Program-made: the position numbers and the translations under genes
Shown here: positions 18,067-26,442 of the stretch, in pieces
Layout of the letters: each line of letters opens with the position of its first letter
Numbering within the stretch: position 1 is the stretch's first letter
The notes under the pieces: generated by a model
Told to the model about the DNA's origin: nothing
Seen by the model: the letters and a program-made list of their open reading frames with translations, nothing else
Database searches by the model: none
Assembly: GCF_900094555.1 (NCBI RefSeq)
Contig: NZ_FMAC01000005.1
Location: forward strand, 186,001 to 250,000
Source of the DNA: Martinezella hainanensis
Lineage (GTDB): Bacteria > Pseudomonadota > Alphaproteobacteria > Rhizobiales > Rhizobiaceae
Direction: 5' to 3'
Length of the DNA stretch: 64,000 nt

Positions 18067-18866
18067 ATACACAAGCAGCCATGAAATCTCCAACCGCGCT
18101 TCCTGACTGGCATGGCGCATTCCGACTGGACGGGCAGCGCGCCCTTGTAACGGGTGGAGGTAGTGGACTGGGTCTCGCGATCGCGCGTTGCCTCGCAGCC
18201 TCCGGCGCAGAGGTGGTGCTGGCCGGCCGCAGGGTGGATCTCCTTGAAGAAGCTGCCGCCTCGATCGGCCCACTGGCTAAAGCCGCACAGCTCGACCTTC
18301 GTGATCTTGCTTCGATCAAGGCCTTTGCCGCCGGAGTGGAGGAAGCGCACGGCCCGGTCGACATCGTCGTCAACAATGCCGGGAACACGGTCAAGAAGCC
18401 GTTCGAGGAATCCAATATTGCCGACTTCGACGAAGTCATGGACGTCCATGTTCGCGGCGCGCTGGAACTGACCCGGCAATTTCTGCCGGGACAGATCGCG
18501 AGAGGCCGCGGCTGCGTGCTCTTCACCGCATCCATGACATCCTTCATCGGCCAGCCGCTGGTGATGGGCTATACGACGGCGAAAACGGCGCTGACGGGTG
18601 CTGTGCGCGGGCTTTCGGCCGAGTTTGCCGGTCGGGGAATCCGTGTCAATGCCGTGGCGCCGGGCTGGATCGATACGGATCTCTTTCAGAAGGCCACGGC
18701 CAACGATCCGGCTCGCCGCGCCAAAATCATGGGCCGAATCCAGATGAACCGTCTCGGCTCTGCCGAGGAAATCGGCTGGACATGCGCTTTCCTCGCATCC
18801 CCGGCCGCCGGCTATATCACCGGCCAAACCATTATCGTCGACGGCGGCGCCGTCGTCGGCTTTTAG
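18063..18866 (+). CDS. SDR-family oxidoreductase
   Basis: 267 aa. The Rossmann motif TGGGSGLG is at 30-37, NNAG near 104-107, and the catalytic Ser157, Tyr170 and Lys174 are in place (GYTTAK). The C-terminal YITGQTIIVDGG is typical of the classical SDRs that reduce or oxidise sugar acids such as 5-ketogluconate. An ATGA overlap couples it to the alcohol dehydrogenase, so the pair may act in sequence, perhaps inverting one hydroxyl group. The substrate is not known. Confidence 0.88.
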   Translation: MNTQAAMKSPTALPDWHGAFRLDGQRALVTGGGSGLGLAIARCLAASGAEVVLAGRRVDLLEEAAASIGPLAKAAQLDLRDLASIKAFAAGVEEAHGPVDIVVNNAGNTVKKPFEESNIADFDEVMDVHVRGALELTRQFLPGQIARGRGCVLFTASMTSFIGQPLVMGYTTAKTALTGAVRGLSAEFAGRGIRVNAVAPGWIDTDLFQKATANDPARRAKIMGRIQMNRLGSAEEIGWTCAFLASPAAGYITGQTIIVDGGAVVGF

Positions 18867-18890
18867 AATTGCCACCAGCGGAGGCTCCCA

Positions 18891-19589
18891 ATGAATACCA
18901 CAGCAACCCACGCAACCGACGCGGATCTGTTCCGCGTGTTGAAAGCCGAGCTTTTTACCGCTGTCGTTGGCGATATCCTTGATACGCTCGGTCATCGTCG
19001 GCAGTTCCTGCCGGCTGGTATCAAGCCTCTGCACGATGACATGAAAATCGCCGGCCGCGCGATGCCGGTGCTTGAGGCCGATATCTTCTCGGACGGGAAG
19101 GGGTCCTTCGGCCCGCTGGCGGAAAAGCCGTTCGGCATCATGTTCGAAGCGCTCGACTCGCTGAAGCCGGGCGACGTCTATATCGCCACGGGTTCGTCGC
19201 TTCGCTACGCGCTATGGGGAGGCCTGATGTCGACGAGAGCCACCCATCTGCAGGCCGCAGGTGCCATCCTCGACGGTTATGTACGCGATGCCGGCGAAAT
19301 CGAGCGGCTTGGCTTCCCGGCCTTTTCCCGCGGGATCTATGCGCAGGATCAGGGGCCTCGCGGCAAGGTCATCGATTACAACACGCCGATCGAGATCGAA
19401 GGTGTCCGCATCGAGCCCGGCGATCTGCTCTATGGCGACCGCGAAGGCGTTCTCGTCATCCCGAAGGCCGTCGAAAAGGAAGCCATCTCGCTCGCCCTGG
19501 AGAAGGTGCGTACTGAGAACAAGGTGGCGGAGGCAATTCGCAACGGCATGAGCACGGTCGAGGCCTTCGCGACGTTTGGAGTGATGTAA
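18891..19589 (+). CDS. RraA-family aldolase/decarboxylase-like protein
   Basis: 232 aa. The RraA fold signature is present: WGGLMSTRA at about 109-117 and DGYVRDAGE with Arg132-Asp133, the pair that binds substrate and metal in 4-hydroxy-4-methyl-2-oxoglutarate aldolases. GDLLYGDREGVLVIP is also typical. The family includes pyruvate-forming aldolases and oxaloacetate decarboxylases as well as the RNase E inhibitor RraA; the operon position and conserved Arg-Asp favour an enzyme. A dehydratase follows, so it may cleave the 2-keto-3-deoxy acid that the dehydratase makes. Confidence 0.82.
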   Translation: MNTTATHATDADLFRVLKAELFTAVVGDILDTLGHRRQFLPAGIKPLHDDMKIAGRAMPVLEADIFSDGKGSFGPLAEKPFGIMFEALDSLKPGDVYIATGSSLRYALWGGLMSTRATHLQAAGAILDGYVRDAGEIERLGFPAFSRGIYAQDQGPRGKVIDYNTPIEIEGVRIEPGDLLYGDREGVLVIPKAVEKEAISLALEKVRTENKVAEAIRNGMSTVEAFATFGVM

Positions 19590-19593
19590 CGTC

Positions 19594-19926
19594 ATGGGCT
19601 CCGGCGCGCTGTTAACACATGCCGATGATACGCGGCTGCTCTTGCTTTCGGAAAAGGACAATGTCTTCGTCTGTCGCGAGGATATTCCGGCAGGAGAGCG
19701 TATTCGCGTCGGGGAACGGGAGGTGACGCTCGCAAGGACGATTCCGCGCGGTCACAAGATCGCCCGGCAGGAAATTGCGCCGGGCGCCAAGGTCTACAAA
19801 TATGGTGCACCGATCGGCTCCGCCACAATGCCGATCGCGCCCGGCGATCATGTCCATGTGCACAACGTCAAGAGCGACTACACGCCGAGCCACTTCTTCG
19901 ACATTCAGGAGGTTATCAAAAAATGA
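19594..19926 (+). CDS. UxaA-family dehydratase, small (SAF-domain) subunit
   Basis: 110 aa. It is a SAF-type domain: VFVCREDIPAGERI, TLARTIPRGHKIA and GDHVHVHNV, as in the N-terminal part of altronate and galactarate dehydratases and the small subunit of sulfolactate sulfo-lyase. The large subunit starts inside its last codons (ATGA overlap at 19923). The start is close to the RraA stop with little space for a ribosome-binding site, suggesting coupling. Confidence 0.85.
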   Translation: MGSGALLTHADDTRLLLLSEKDNVFVCREDIPAGERIRVGEREVTLARTIPRGHKIARQEIAPGAKVYKYGAPIGSATMPIAPGDHVHVHNVKSDYTPSHFFDIQEVIKK

Positions 19927-21116
19927 CCTTGCAAGGCTATCTTCGGTCGGACGGCCGCAAAGGCATCCGCAATATCGTTGCCGTCGCCTATCTGGTGGAA
20001 TGCGCCCACCACGTCGGACGCCAGATCATCTCGGCCTTTGACGGGCAGGAGGTTCATCTCATCGGTTTTCCGGGCTGCTTTCCCAATGCCTACGCGCAAA
20101 GGATGATGGAGCGGCTCTGTACCCATCCGAATATCGGTGCGGTTCTGCTGCTGTCGCTCGGCTGCGAAAGCTTCAACAAGTACTCGCTATCCAACATCAT
20201 CGAGGAAAGCGGCAGGCCGGTGAAGACGCTGACCATCCAGAACGATGGCGGCACGCGCAGCACGATCGCGGCCGGTCGTGCCTGGGTGACTGAGCAGCTC
20301 GAGGCGCTTACCCATGATGAGCGGGTCCCGATGGATATCAGCGAGCTGATCGTCGGGACGGTATGCGGCGGCTCCGACGGAACGAGCGGAATTACCGGCA
20401 ATCCTGCGGCGGGCCGGGCCTTCGATTGGCTGGTGGCGGCTGGAGCGACCTGCATTTTCGAGGAAACCGGGGAGCTTATCGGCTGCGAGGAGATCATGGC
20501 GGATCGAGCGGTCACACCCGAACTTGCCGACGAGCTTCGCGCGGCAGTCGCCAAGGCGGCACGCTACTATGCCACGCTTGGCTACGGCAGTTTTGCGCCG
20601 GGTAATGCCGATGGCGGGCTGACGACGATCGAAGAAAAATCGATGGGCGCCTATGCCAAGTCTGGGGCGTCGCCGATCTCCGGCCTGATCAAGCCCGGCG
20701 ATATTCCGCCGCGTGGCGGTCTCTACCTGATGGACGTGGTGCCTGACGGCGAGGTGCGGTTCGGCTTTCCGAACATTTCCGACAATGCCGAGATTGTCGA
20801 GATGATCGCATCCGGCTGTCACATGGTCTTCTTTGTCACAGGCCGCGGTTCGGTCTCCGGCTCGGCAATCTCGCCTGTAATCAAGATCTGCGCCAATCCG
20901 GATACCTTCCGCCGCCTGGAGGAAGACATGGATGTCGATGCTGGCCGTATTCTCGAGGGACGAGCAAGCCTTGACGAGGTCGGCCAGGAAATCGTCACGC
21001 TGCTGCGGGAGGTTGCCGGTGGGAGGCCGACGAAGTCGGAAAGCCTCGGCCATCAGGAGTTCATCCTGACCTACAAGTCCTTTGAGCCGATCGGCCCGGC
21101 ATGCCTGCCGGTCTAG
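19923..21116 (+). CDS. UxaA-family dehydratase, large subunit
   Basis: 397 aa. It matches the large domain of altronate/galactarate dehydratase-type enzymes: GYLRSDGRKGIRNIVAV at the N-terminus, LSLGCES with a conserved Cys, VCGGSDGTSGI, and the C-terminal TGRGSVSGSAISPVIKICAN. These enzymes are metal-dependent and remove water (or sulfite, in SuyB) from a sugar or hydroxy acid. The split two-gene form occurs in both altronate-type and sulfolactate-type systems, so the substrate cannot be fixed. It is the last gene of the 14089-21116 operon. Confidence 0.88.
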   Translation: MTLQGYLRSDGRKGIRNIVAVAYLVECAHHVGRQIISAFDGQEVHLIGFPGCFPNAYAQRMMERLCTHPNIGAVLLLSLGCESFNKYSLSNIIEESGRPVKTLTIQNDGGTRSTIAAGRAWVTEQLEALTHDERVPMDISELIVGTVCGGSDGTSGITGNPAAGRAFDWLVAAGATCIFEETGELIGCEEIMADRAVTPELADELRAAVAKAARYYATLGYGSFAPGNADGGLTTIEEKSMGAYAKSGASPISGLIKPGDIPPRGGLYLMDVVPDGEVRFGFPNISDNAEIVEMIASGCHMVFFVTGRGSVSGSAISPVIKICANPDTFRRLEEDMDVDAGRILEGRASLDEVGQEIVTLLREVAGGRPTKSESLGHQEFILTYKSFEPIGPACLPV

Positions 21117-21124
21117 AGCCGGAT

Positions 21125-21151
21125 GATTTTAGGTCTGTTCGACCTAAAATC
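21125..21151 (+). terminator. strong hairpin at the operon end
   Basis: GATTTTAGGTC pairs perfectly with GACCTAAAATC (11 bp) around a 5-nt loop, 8 nt after the dehydratase stop. It lies directly before the intergenic repeat and may be part of the same mosaic. It could act as a terminator or a 3'-end stabiliser. Confidence 0.6.
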
Positions 21152-21153
21152 TG

Positions 21154-21227
21154 AATCCGCTCTAGCATCAAAGAAGTAGAGCGTGATGTCGTCCGAAAAC
21201 CGCATACAATTTTCGGCATCGCGCTCT
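21154..21227 (+). repeat. intergenic palindromic repeat, copy 1
   Basis: A 74-nt element that is 66/74 identical to 23214-23287 in the same orientation. It contains nested inverted repeats: AGAGCGTGATG with CATCGCGCTCT and, inside, CCGAAAA with TTTTCGG. It resembles the mosaic palindromic elements scattered through Rhizobiaceae intergenic regions. Confidence 0.75.
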
Positions 21228-21258
21228 AAGTCGAAGCCTTCAGCCGTCGATATAGTCC

Positions 21259-22299
21259 TTAGCTGCGAAGGCTGCTAGCTCGAATGATCAGTTCATGGGC
21301 CAGGATCGTATTGTCGTTGTCGGCATCGTCCTCGATGAGCGCCTTCAGTTTCTGGATCGAGCGTTCGGCCATGTCGCGGCGAGGGAGGCGAACTGTCGTC
21401 AGCGGCGGGTCCATGACGGCCGAAAAACTGAGGTCATCGAAGCCTGCGACGGCGATATCCTGAGGAATGCGCAAGCCGTGTCCCTTGAGGGCGGCGATCA
21501 AACCATAGGCGGATTCGTCGTTTGAGCAGAAAATGGCGTCGGGCAGCTCCGAGCGGCTCCTGATTTCGTCGGCCGCCCTTTGTCCTTCAATCATCGTGAA
21601 GCCGGACTGGATGTACAAATCCGGGGAGGCGGAGAGCCCGTGATCGGCGAGCGCCTTTTCCCAGCCTTTCCGGCGGGCGATCGCCATGATTTCCTTTGGC
21701 GGCCCGCCGAGATGCGCGATCCGCTTGTAGCCCTGCTTTGCAAGGTGGTCGACGACATCATAGGCAGCCTTCACCTCATCGATCTGCACAGCGGTAATGC
21801 CGGTGAGATCGGGAGTGGGGCTCAGCGTTCGCACGATCGGCAGGTGCCGGCCCGCGGCAATGCATTCGAGAAGTCGCGGCGGGCAGTAACTGGCGGTCAG
21901 GAGAACGCCATCGATGCTCCCCGCCAGCAACTCGTCGACATAGCGGTCGGAGCGGCCCGGATCGATGGCGGTATGAGCGATCATGATGTCATAGCCGCAG
22001 TCATAGGCTGCCCGATCGATATGTATCAAAAGATCGGGAAAATTCGGGTTGGCGAGGTTTGGAATGAGAACCAGGATCACCTTGCTGCGTTTGAGCCGCA
22101 GGGATCGCGCATGGCGGTTGACCGCATATCCGGCTTCCTTTGCGGCCTGGGCAATCCTCTGCCTAGTCTCCTCGGGAATGGGAGGGAGGCCGGCCAGAGC
22201 GCGGCTGACGGTCGAAGTCGAGACGCCGGCGATACGGGCAACGTCCGCCATGGTCGGTATGCGGCTCTCATTCGTGGGTATTGGCTTTCGTTTCGCCAT
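21259..22299 (-). CDS. LacI-family transcriptional repressor
   Basis: 346 aa from the ATG at 22299, which has AGAGGT upstream; a GTG at 22323 is less likely. The helix-turn-helix is MADVARIAGVSTSTVSRALAG with hinge helix AKEAGYAVNRHARSLR, followed by a periplasmic-binding-protein-like effector domain. It is divergent from the isomerase-like gene, and two GCAATCGATTGC palindromes lie between them, the classic arrangement for a repressor controlling itself and the neighbouring catabolic operon. The ligand is probably a sugar or derivative. Confidence 0.9.
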   Translation of the reverse strand: MAKRKPIPTNESRIPTMADVARIAGVSTSTVSRALAGLPPIPEETRQRIAQAAKEAGYAVNRHARSLRLKRSKVILVLIPNLANPNFPDLLIHIDRAAYDCGYDIMIAHTAIDPGRSDRYVDELLAGSIDGVLLTASYCPPRLLECIAAGRHLPIVRTLSPTPDLTGITAVQIDEVKAAYDVVDHLAKQGYKRIAHLGGPPKEIMAIARRKGWEKALADHGLSASPDLYIQSGFTMIEGQRAADEIRSRSELPDAIFCSNDESAYGLIAALKGHGLRIPQDIAVAGFDDLSFSAVMDPPLTTVRLPRRDMAERSIQKLKALIEDDADNDNTILAHELIIRASSLRS

Positions 22300-22361
22300 C
22301 GGACCTCTGTAACCGGATCGCACTATCTACATACAATAAATATTCGATCGCGCCCTTGCAT

Positions 22362-22373
22362 GCAATCGATTGC
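22362..22373. promoter_or_regulatory. LacI-type operator 1
   Basis: Perfect palindrome GCAATCGATTGC with the central CG typical of LacI-family sites. It is 26 bp (centre to centre) from the second copy, within the divergent promoter region of the LacI gene and the isomerase-like gene. Confidence 0.75.
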
Positions 22374-22383
22374 GCTGTTAGGT

Positions 22384-22403
22384 TTACGCAATCGATTGCG
22401 TAA
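22384..22403. promoter_or_regulatory. LacI-type operator 2
   Basis: Perfect 20-bp palindrome TTACGCAATCGATTGCGTAA that includes the same 12-bp core as operator 1. It lies about 50 bp upstream of the isomerase-like gene start, where bound repressor would block transcription. Confidence 0.8.
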
Positions 22404-22453
22404 AGATGCCCAACGACGTGAGGAGACGTTGCTGGGCGGGCTGGGAGGGCCGG

Positions 22454-23215
22454 ATGACGACGTCGACACTTTCGATACAGCTCTATTCACTTCGGCATCT
22501 GGGCGGGCTCGATCGGCAGCTTGATGCGGCTGCGCGGGCGGGCTTCACCAACGTCGAAACCATCGGCAGTCATCTCGACGATCCCAAGGCGCTGAAGGCG
22601 GCTCTGGCAGCTCGGGGTCTCCATGCATCAAGCGGTCATATCGGTTTGCCGGCACTTCGCGGCGAACTGGACCGCGTCGCGGATGCCGCCGCTGAGACCG
22701 GTATTGCGCAACTCTTCATGCCGGCTCTTCCGCCGGAGGAGCGTAGCGGCGATGCGGATGCCTGGCGCCGCGTCGGCGCCGAGCTTGGCGAGATGGCTGC
22801 TCGCCTGAAAGAGCGGGGCATATCGCTCGGATATCATAACCATCATTGGGAGCTTGTGCGTTTCAGCGATGGCTCACGTCCGCTCGACTGTCTTTTCGAC
22901 GGCGCCGCCGGCAGCCCGCTCGTCTGGCAGGCCGATATCGCATGGCTTGCGCGCGGCGGCGATGATCCAAAGGTCTGGCTGGAGAAATATGCGAGCCTGC
23001 TCGTCTCCACCCATGTGAAGGATCAGGCTCCGGCTGGACAGAACGAAGACGAAGACGGCTGGTGCGATGTCGGTTCCGGCATTCTCGATTGGCGCGATCT
23101 CTGGGCCTTCGCCAGCGCCCGCGGTGCCCGCCTGATGGTCGTCGAACACGACAATCCCAGGGATCCGGCAGGTTTTGCCGCCAGAAGCTTCTCCTATCTT
23201 CAGACGATCCGGTAA
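22454..23215 (+). CDS. sugar phosphate isomerase/epimerase-like TIM barrel
   Basis: 253 aa. The start ATG 22454 has GGGAGGG upstream; an ATG at 22406 would lengthen it by 16 residues of unlikely sequence. It belongs to the xylose-isomerase-like/AP-endonuclease-2 barrel family: SIQLYSLR at strand 1, GYHNHHWE, a STHVKDQ segment and a C-terminal GSGILDWRDL give the usual metal-binding His/Glu/Asp set. Members are isomerases, epimerases, dehydratases and deglycosidases acting on keto-sugars. The GMC oxidoreductase in the operon would produce such a keto-sugar. Confidence 0.85.
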   Translation: MTTSTLSIQLYSLRHLGGLDRQLDAAARAGFTNVETIGSHLDDPKALKAALAARGLHASSGHIGLPALRGELDRVADAAAETGIAQLFMPALPPEERSGDADAWRRVGAELGEMAARLKERGISLGYHNHHWELVRFSDGSRPLDCLFDGAAGSPLVWQADIAWLARGGDDPKVWLEKYASLLVSTHVKDQAPAGQNEDEDGWCDVGSGILDWRDLWAFASARGARLMVVEHDNPRDPAGFAARSFSYLQTIR

Positions 23216-23287
23216 TCCGCTCTAGCATCAAGGAAGTAGAGCGTGATGTCGCCCGGAGACCGCGTACGCTTTTCGGCATCACGCTCT
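23214..23287 (+). repeat. intergenic palindromic repeat, copy 2
   Basis: Second copy of the 74-nt element, starting inside the stop codon of the isomerase-like gene. The outer arms AGAGCGTGATG and CATCACGCTCT are perfectly complementary here. Differences from copy 1 are mostly transitions. Confidence 0.75.
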
Positions 23288-23336
23288 GGCATCAGTGCAG
23301 ATCGATTTAGTTCAACAAAGGGGGGAGGAACCACAG

Positions 23337-24632
23337 ATGAACGGCAAGTCGGATAGCATGACAATGAATCGCCGATCATTCCTCGCAGCATCGGCTGCGG
23401 CCATGGCCGCAAGTGCTGCAGGCAAAGTCTTTGCGGCAGATGACACTCTTACGTTCTGGGACATGGTCTGGGGAACGGGAGCCACTTATACGGCCGCCGC
23501 CAAGGAGTTGGCGGGCAAGTACACACCCACCAGCGGCGCGCTCGGCGTCCGCTATCAATCGATACCTTGGGCAAACTGGTATCAGACCTTCACCTCGGCG
23601 GCCGCATCGGGAACGACGCCGGCGGTCAGCTCCGGCGCGGCATTCCTGCCATTCTATTTTCTCGAGCAGGGAGTGGCCGTTGCGGCCGACAACCTGATCG
23701 GCAAGCTCGACAAGGATGGCAAGAACGACTTTCTGCCGGGTCTGCTACCCGCCATGAAGGCGGATGGCGGCTATGCCGGCGTTCCCTGGTCGATGGATCT
23801 GCGTGTCATCTGGTATCGCAAATCGTTGCTCGAGAAGGCCGGCGTAGAGCCGCCGACCGACTGGGACAGCTATATCAAGGCCGGCGAAGCCCTCAAGAAG
23901 ATCGGCCATATCGGCCTCGGTCTTGCGGCCGGCAGCACGACGACTGATGCGCAGCACACCGTCTCGGCCCTGATGATCAACAATGGCGGCGGCTTCTTTG
24001 CGCCAGATGGTTCGTTGAATTGCGTGAGCGATCGCAACATCGAAACCCTCGATTTCATCAACGAGCTCGTGCGCAAGGGCATCATCGATCCCTATGCCGC
24101 AAGCTACACCTCCGACAATCTCGCGAGCGACTGGAAATCCGGACGCGTCGCCATGGGCTTCGGGCAGACGGGTCTCGACAAGACGCTGCCGCAGGAGATC
24201 AAATCCGATGCAGTAGTCGCGCACCCCGTCAAGGCTCGCCACGGCGATCTCGGCACAGTCTACTACATCAACTCGCTTTGGATGTTCACGACGACACCCT
24301 CGCAGGAATCGTCCGAAGCCTTCCTCGCCTGGTATCTCGACAACATGCATGTCTATTGGACGAGCGGGGTTGCGATCGACGTGCCGGTCAAAAAGAGCAT
24401 CGCCGATCTGCCCATCATTCAGAGCAATCCGAACCTGGTTCTTTCGATCAACGAATGGCAACCTGTGGGAAAGACGATCGGTGCTCAGGCGCCGCACGCC
24501 TTTGCTGCGCTGAATGCCGTTGATGGTGGTGCCGCCAGTGCCGCCTTTGTTCAGCAGATCATCCAGGGAAAGACGAAGTCCAAGGATATTCTCGAAACCC
24601 TGGAAGCTTCGCTGCGGAAGGTCGTGCAGTAA
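23337..24632 (+). CDS. ABC transporter substrate-binding protein, family 1 (sugar type), Tat signal
   Basis: 431 aa from ATG 23337, preceded by GGGGGAGGAA. The N-terminus carries a twin-arginine motif (NRRSFLAA, Arg12-Arg13) and a hydrophobic region ending VFA near residue 33, so export through Tat is likely. The mature protein has the sugar-binder features LTFWDMVWG, GVPWSMDLRVIWYRKSLLEKAG and GRVAMGFGQTG. It delivers the substrate to the two permeases downstream. Tat export is unusual but not rare for rhizobial sugar-binding proteins. Confidence 0.9.
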   Translation: MNGKSDSMTMNRRSFLAASAAAMAASAAGKVFAADDTLTFWDMVWGTGATYTAAAKELAGKYTPTSGALGVRYQSIPWANWYQTFTSAAASGTTPAVSSGAAFLPFYFLEQGVAVAADNLIGKLDKDGKNDFLPGLLPAMKADGGYAGVPWSMDLRVIWYRKSLLEKAGVEPPTDWDSYIKAGEALKKIGHIGLGLAAGSTTTDAQHTVSALMINNGGGFFAPDGSLNCVSDRNIETLDFINELVRKGIIDPYAASYTSDNLASDWKSGRVAMGFGQTGLDKTLPQEIKSDAVVAHPVKARHGDLGTVYYINSLWMFTTTPSQESSEAFLAWYLDNMHVYWTSGVAIDVPVKKSIADLPIIQSNPNLVLSINEWQPVGKTIGAQAPHAFAALNAVDGGAASAAFVQQIIQGKTKSKDILETLEASLRKVVQ

Positions 24633-24633
24633 C

Positions 24634-25566
24634 ATGGCCGAGGCGCATGCAATGCCGGAGGGAGGACGGTTGACGAGGGCATCGACGGCGTCACGCGCCG
24701 GCGCGCAGACGGGGCGCAAGGCGACGATGATCGGCCTTGCCATGCCGTCGATCTTGTTGATGGCGTTGATCAACGCCTATCCGCTGGGATTTGCCCTTGT
24801 GCAATCCGTTCACAATGGCGGTCTGCTGCGCCTCGGCAAATTCATCGGTTTCAAGAATTATCTCAATGTTCTGACCGATCCCGCATTCTGGTCGGCTGCC
24901 TCTTTCACGCTGCTGTTCACCATCTGTGGCGTGTTTGGCAGCTGGTTCGTCGGCTTTGGCCTGGCCATCCTGCTGAAGCCGCAGTTTCCGGGGCGAAACC
25001 TGTTCAAGGTGCTTCTGCTGCTGCCATGGATCGTGCCGATCGTCGTCACGTCCATGAGCTGGAACTGGCTGGTCGCCACCCCCGGCAGCCTTCTGCCGCA
25101 GCTGGCCGAAACACTCGGCTTCGGGCAGATCCTATTTCTTGCCGATCCGACAATGGCGATGATCACGGTCTGCCTGTTCAAGATATGGGTCAGCTATCCC
25201 TTCATGATGATGATGGGGGCGGCAGCGCTCGAGAGCATCGACAACAGCGTCTATGAGGCTGCGACGCTCGACGGTGCGAATGCGCGCCAGCAGATCCGTT
25301 ACATCGTTTTGCCGATGACCGCCCGGTCCACCTATATCAGCTGGATCCTGATGACGATGTTTTCGGTCAATGACTTTGCAACGATCTATCTGCTGACCGG
25401 AGGCGGGCCGGTCAACGCCACGACCTCGCTGATCGTGCTTGCCTATCGCTCCGTCTTCCAGGATTTCCTGCCCGGCTACGGCGTTGCGATTTCCTTCATG
25501 ATGACGATCGTTCTGGTCGCCCTCTCGCTCCTGCTGTTCCGGCAGGTGCGTAAAGCCAAGTTCTAG
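24634..25566 (+). CDS. ABC sugar permease 1 (CUT1, MalF type)
   Basis: 310 aa with an N-terminal cytoplasmic tail and about six membrane helices. The ATPase-coupling EAA loop is YEAATLDGANARQQIRYIVLP, and LLTGGGPVNATTSL is typical of MalF-like permeases. The start ATG is 1 nt after the binding-protein stop; an alternative ATG at 24652 is possible. Confidence 0.88.
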   Translation: MAEAHAMPEGGRLTRASTASRAGAQTGRKATMIGLAMPSILLMALINAYPLGFALVQSVHNGGLLRLGKFIGFKNYLNVLTDPAFWSAASFTLLFTICGVFGSWFVGFGLAILLKPQFPGRNLFKVLLLLPWIVPIVVTSMSWNWLVATPGSLLPQLAETLGFGQILFLADPTMAMITVCLFKIWVSYPFMMMMGAAALESIDNSVYEAATLDGANARQQIRYIVLPMTARSTYISWILMTMFSVNDFATIYLLTGGGPVNATTSLIVLAYRSVFQDFLPGYGVAISFMMTIVLVALSLLLFRQVRKAKF

Positions 25567-25575
25567 GAGGCTCCC

Positions 25576-26421
25576 ATGGCGGCGAAGACAGAGGCTGCGA
25601 GCACAGCCGTCGGCATCGGCAAATCGTCGGGCTGGGCGCGCACCATCGTACTTGCATTGATGACGCTTGTTGCCCTGAGCCCGATCCTGGTGATCTTCGG
25701 CCTTGCCTTGCGGCCGCGGCTTTACTCCGACGTCACCGGACCGACGCTCGAGACATTCGTCTATGTCATTCGAAACACGGATATTCTGGTGTGGCTGAGG
25801 AACAGCCTCATCGTTTCCGTCATCGCTTCCTGCCTGGCGTTGTTCGTTGCCGCACCAGCCGGCTATGTGTTGTCGCGCGCCCGCGGCGGTGCCGTTTCGC
25901 TCTATTCGATGCTGATCTTCGTCATCCAGAGCTTTCCGATTGTCGTCTTCATCATCCCGCTGTTCATCATGCTCTCACGGATCGGGCTCGTCGATACGCT
26001 GGCAGGCGTTTCGATCATCTATGTCGCCTCCAGCGTGTCGGTCGCCTGCTGGATGATGGCGGCTTATTTCGACAGCATACCGACGGATCTCGAAGAGGCA
26101 GCCTGGATCGACGGCTGCAGCATGTTCGGCGCGTTTCTGCGCATCGTGCTTCCCAATTCGCTGCCCGGCATTCTGTCGACGGCGATCTATGGGTTTCTCG
26201 TCGCCTGGAACGATTATCTGGTCGAGCTCGTCTTTTTGCGCACGGACAGTCGCTTCACTTTGCCTGTCGGCCTGCAGACATTCTTCCAGCAAAACCAGAC
26301 CGATTGGGGTCCCGTCATGGCCTGCGCCGTGATCATGCTGGCGCCGCCGGTTATCATCTTTGCCTTGCTCAATCGCTTTTTCAGTATCGGTGGCATCGGC
26401 GGCTCGCTCGCCGGCCGATGA
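25576..26421 (+). CDS. ABC sugar permease 2 (CUT1, MalG type)
   Basis: 281 aa, AGGAGG upstream, about six membrane helices and the EAA loop LEEAAWIDGCSMFGAFLRIVLP followed by AWNDYLVELVFLRTD, typical of MalG. No ATPase gene follows; the next genes are an oxidoreductase pair. The importer must borrow a MalK-like ATPase, possibly the one at 33934 or one elsewhere in the genome. Confidence 0.88.
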   Translation: MAAKTEAASTAVGIGKSSGWARTIVLALMTLVALSPILVIFGLALRPRLYSDVTGPTLETFVYVIRNTDILVWLRNSLIVSVIASCLALFVAAPAGYVLSRARGGAVSLYSMLIFVIQSFPIVVFIIPLFIMLSRIGLVDTLAGVSIIYVASSVSVACWMMAAYFDSIPTDLEEAAWIDGCSMFGAFLRIVLPNSLPGILSTAIYGFLVAWNDYLVELVFLRTDSRFTLPVGLQTFFQQNQTDWGPVMACAVIMLAPPVIIFALLNRFFSIGGIGGSLAGR

Positions 26422-26442
26422 TATGATCTCAAGAGGCTTTTC

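Noticed and set aside
21154..23287. Direct repeats read as ends of an insertion sequence
   Set aside because: No transposase lies between them and no target duplication is visible; they look like intergenic palindromic repeats.
23745..24773. 342-aa minus-strand ORF
   Set aside because: It is opposite the sugar-binding protein gene; the plus-strand product has a Tat signal and family motifs.
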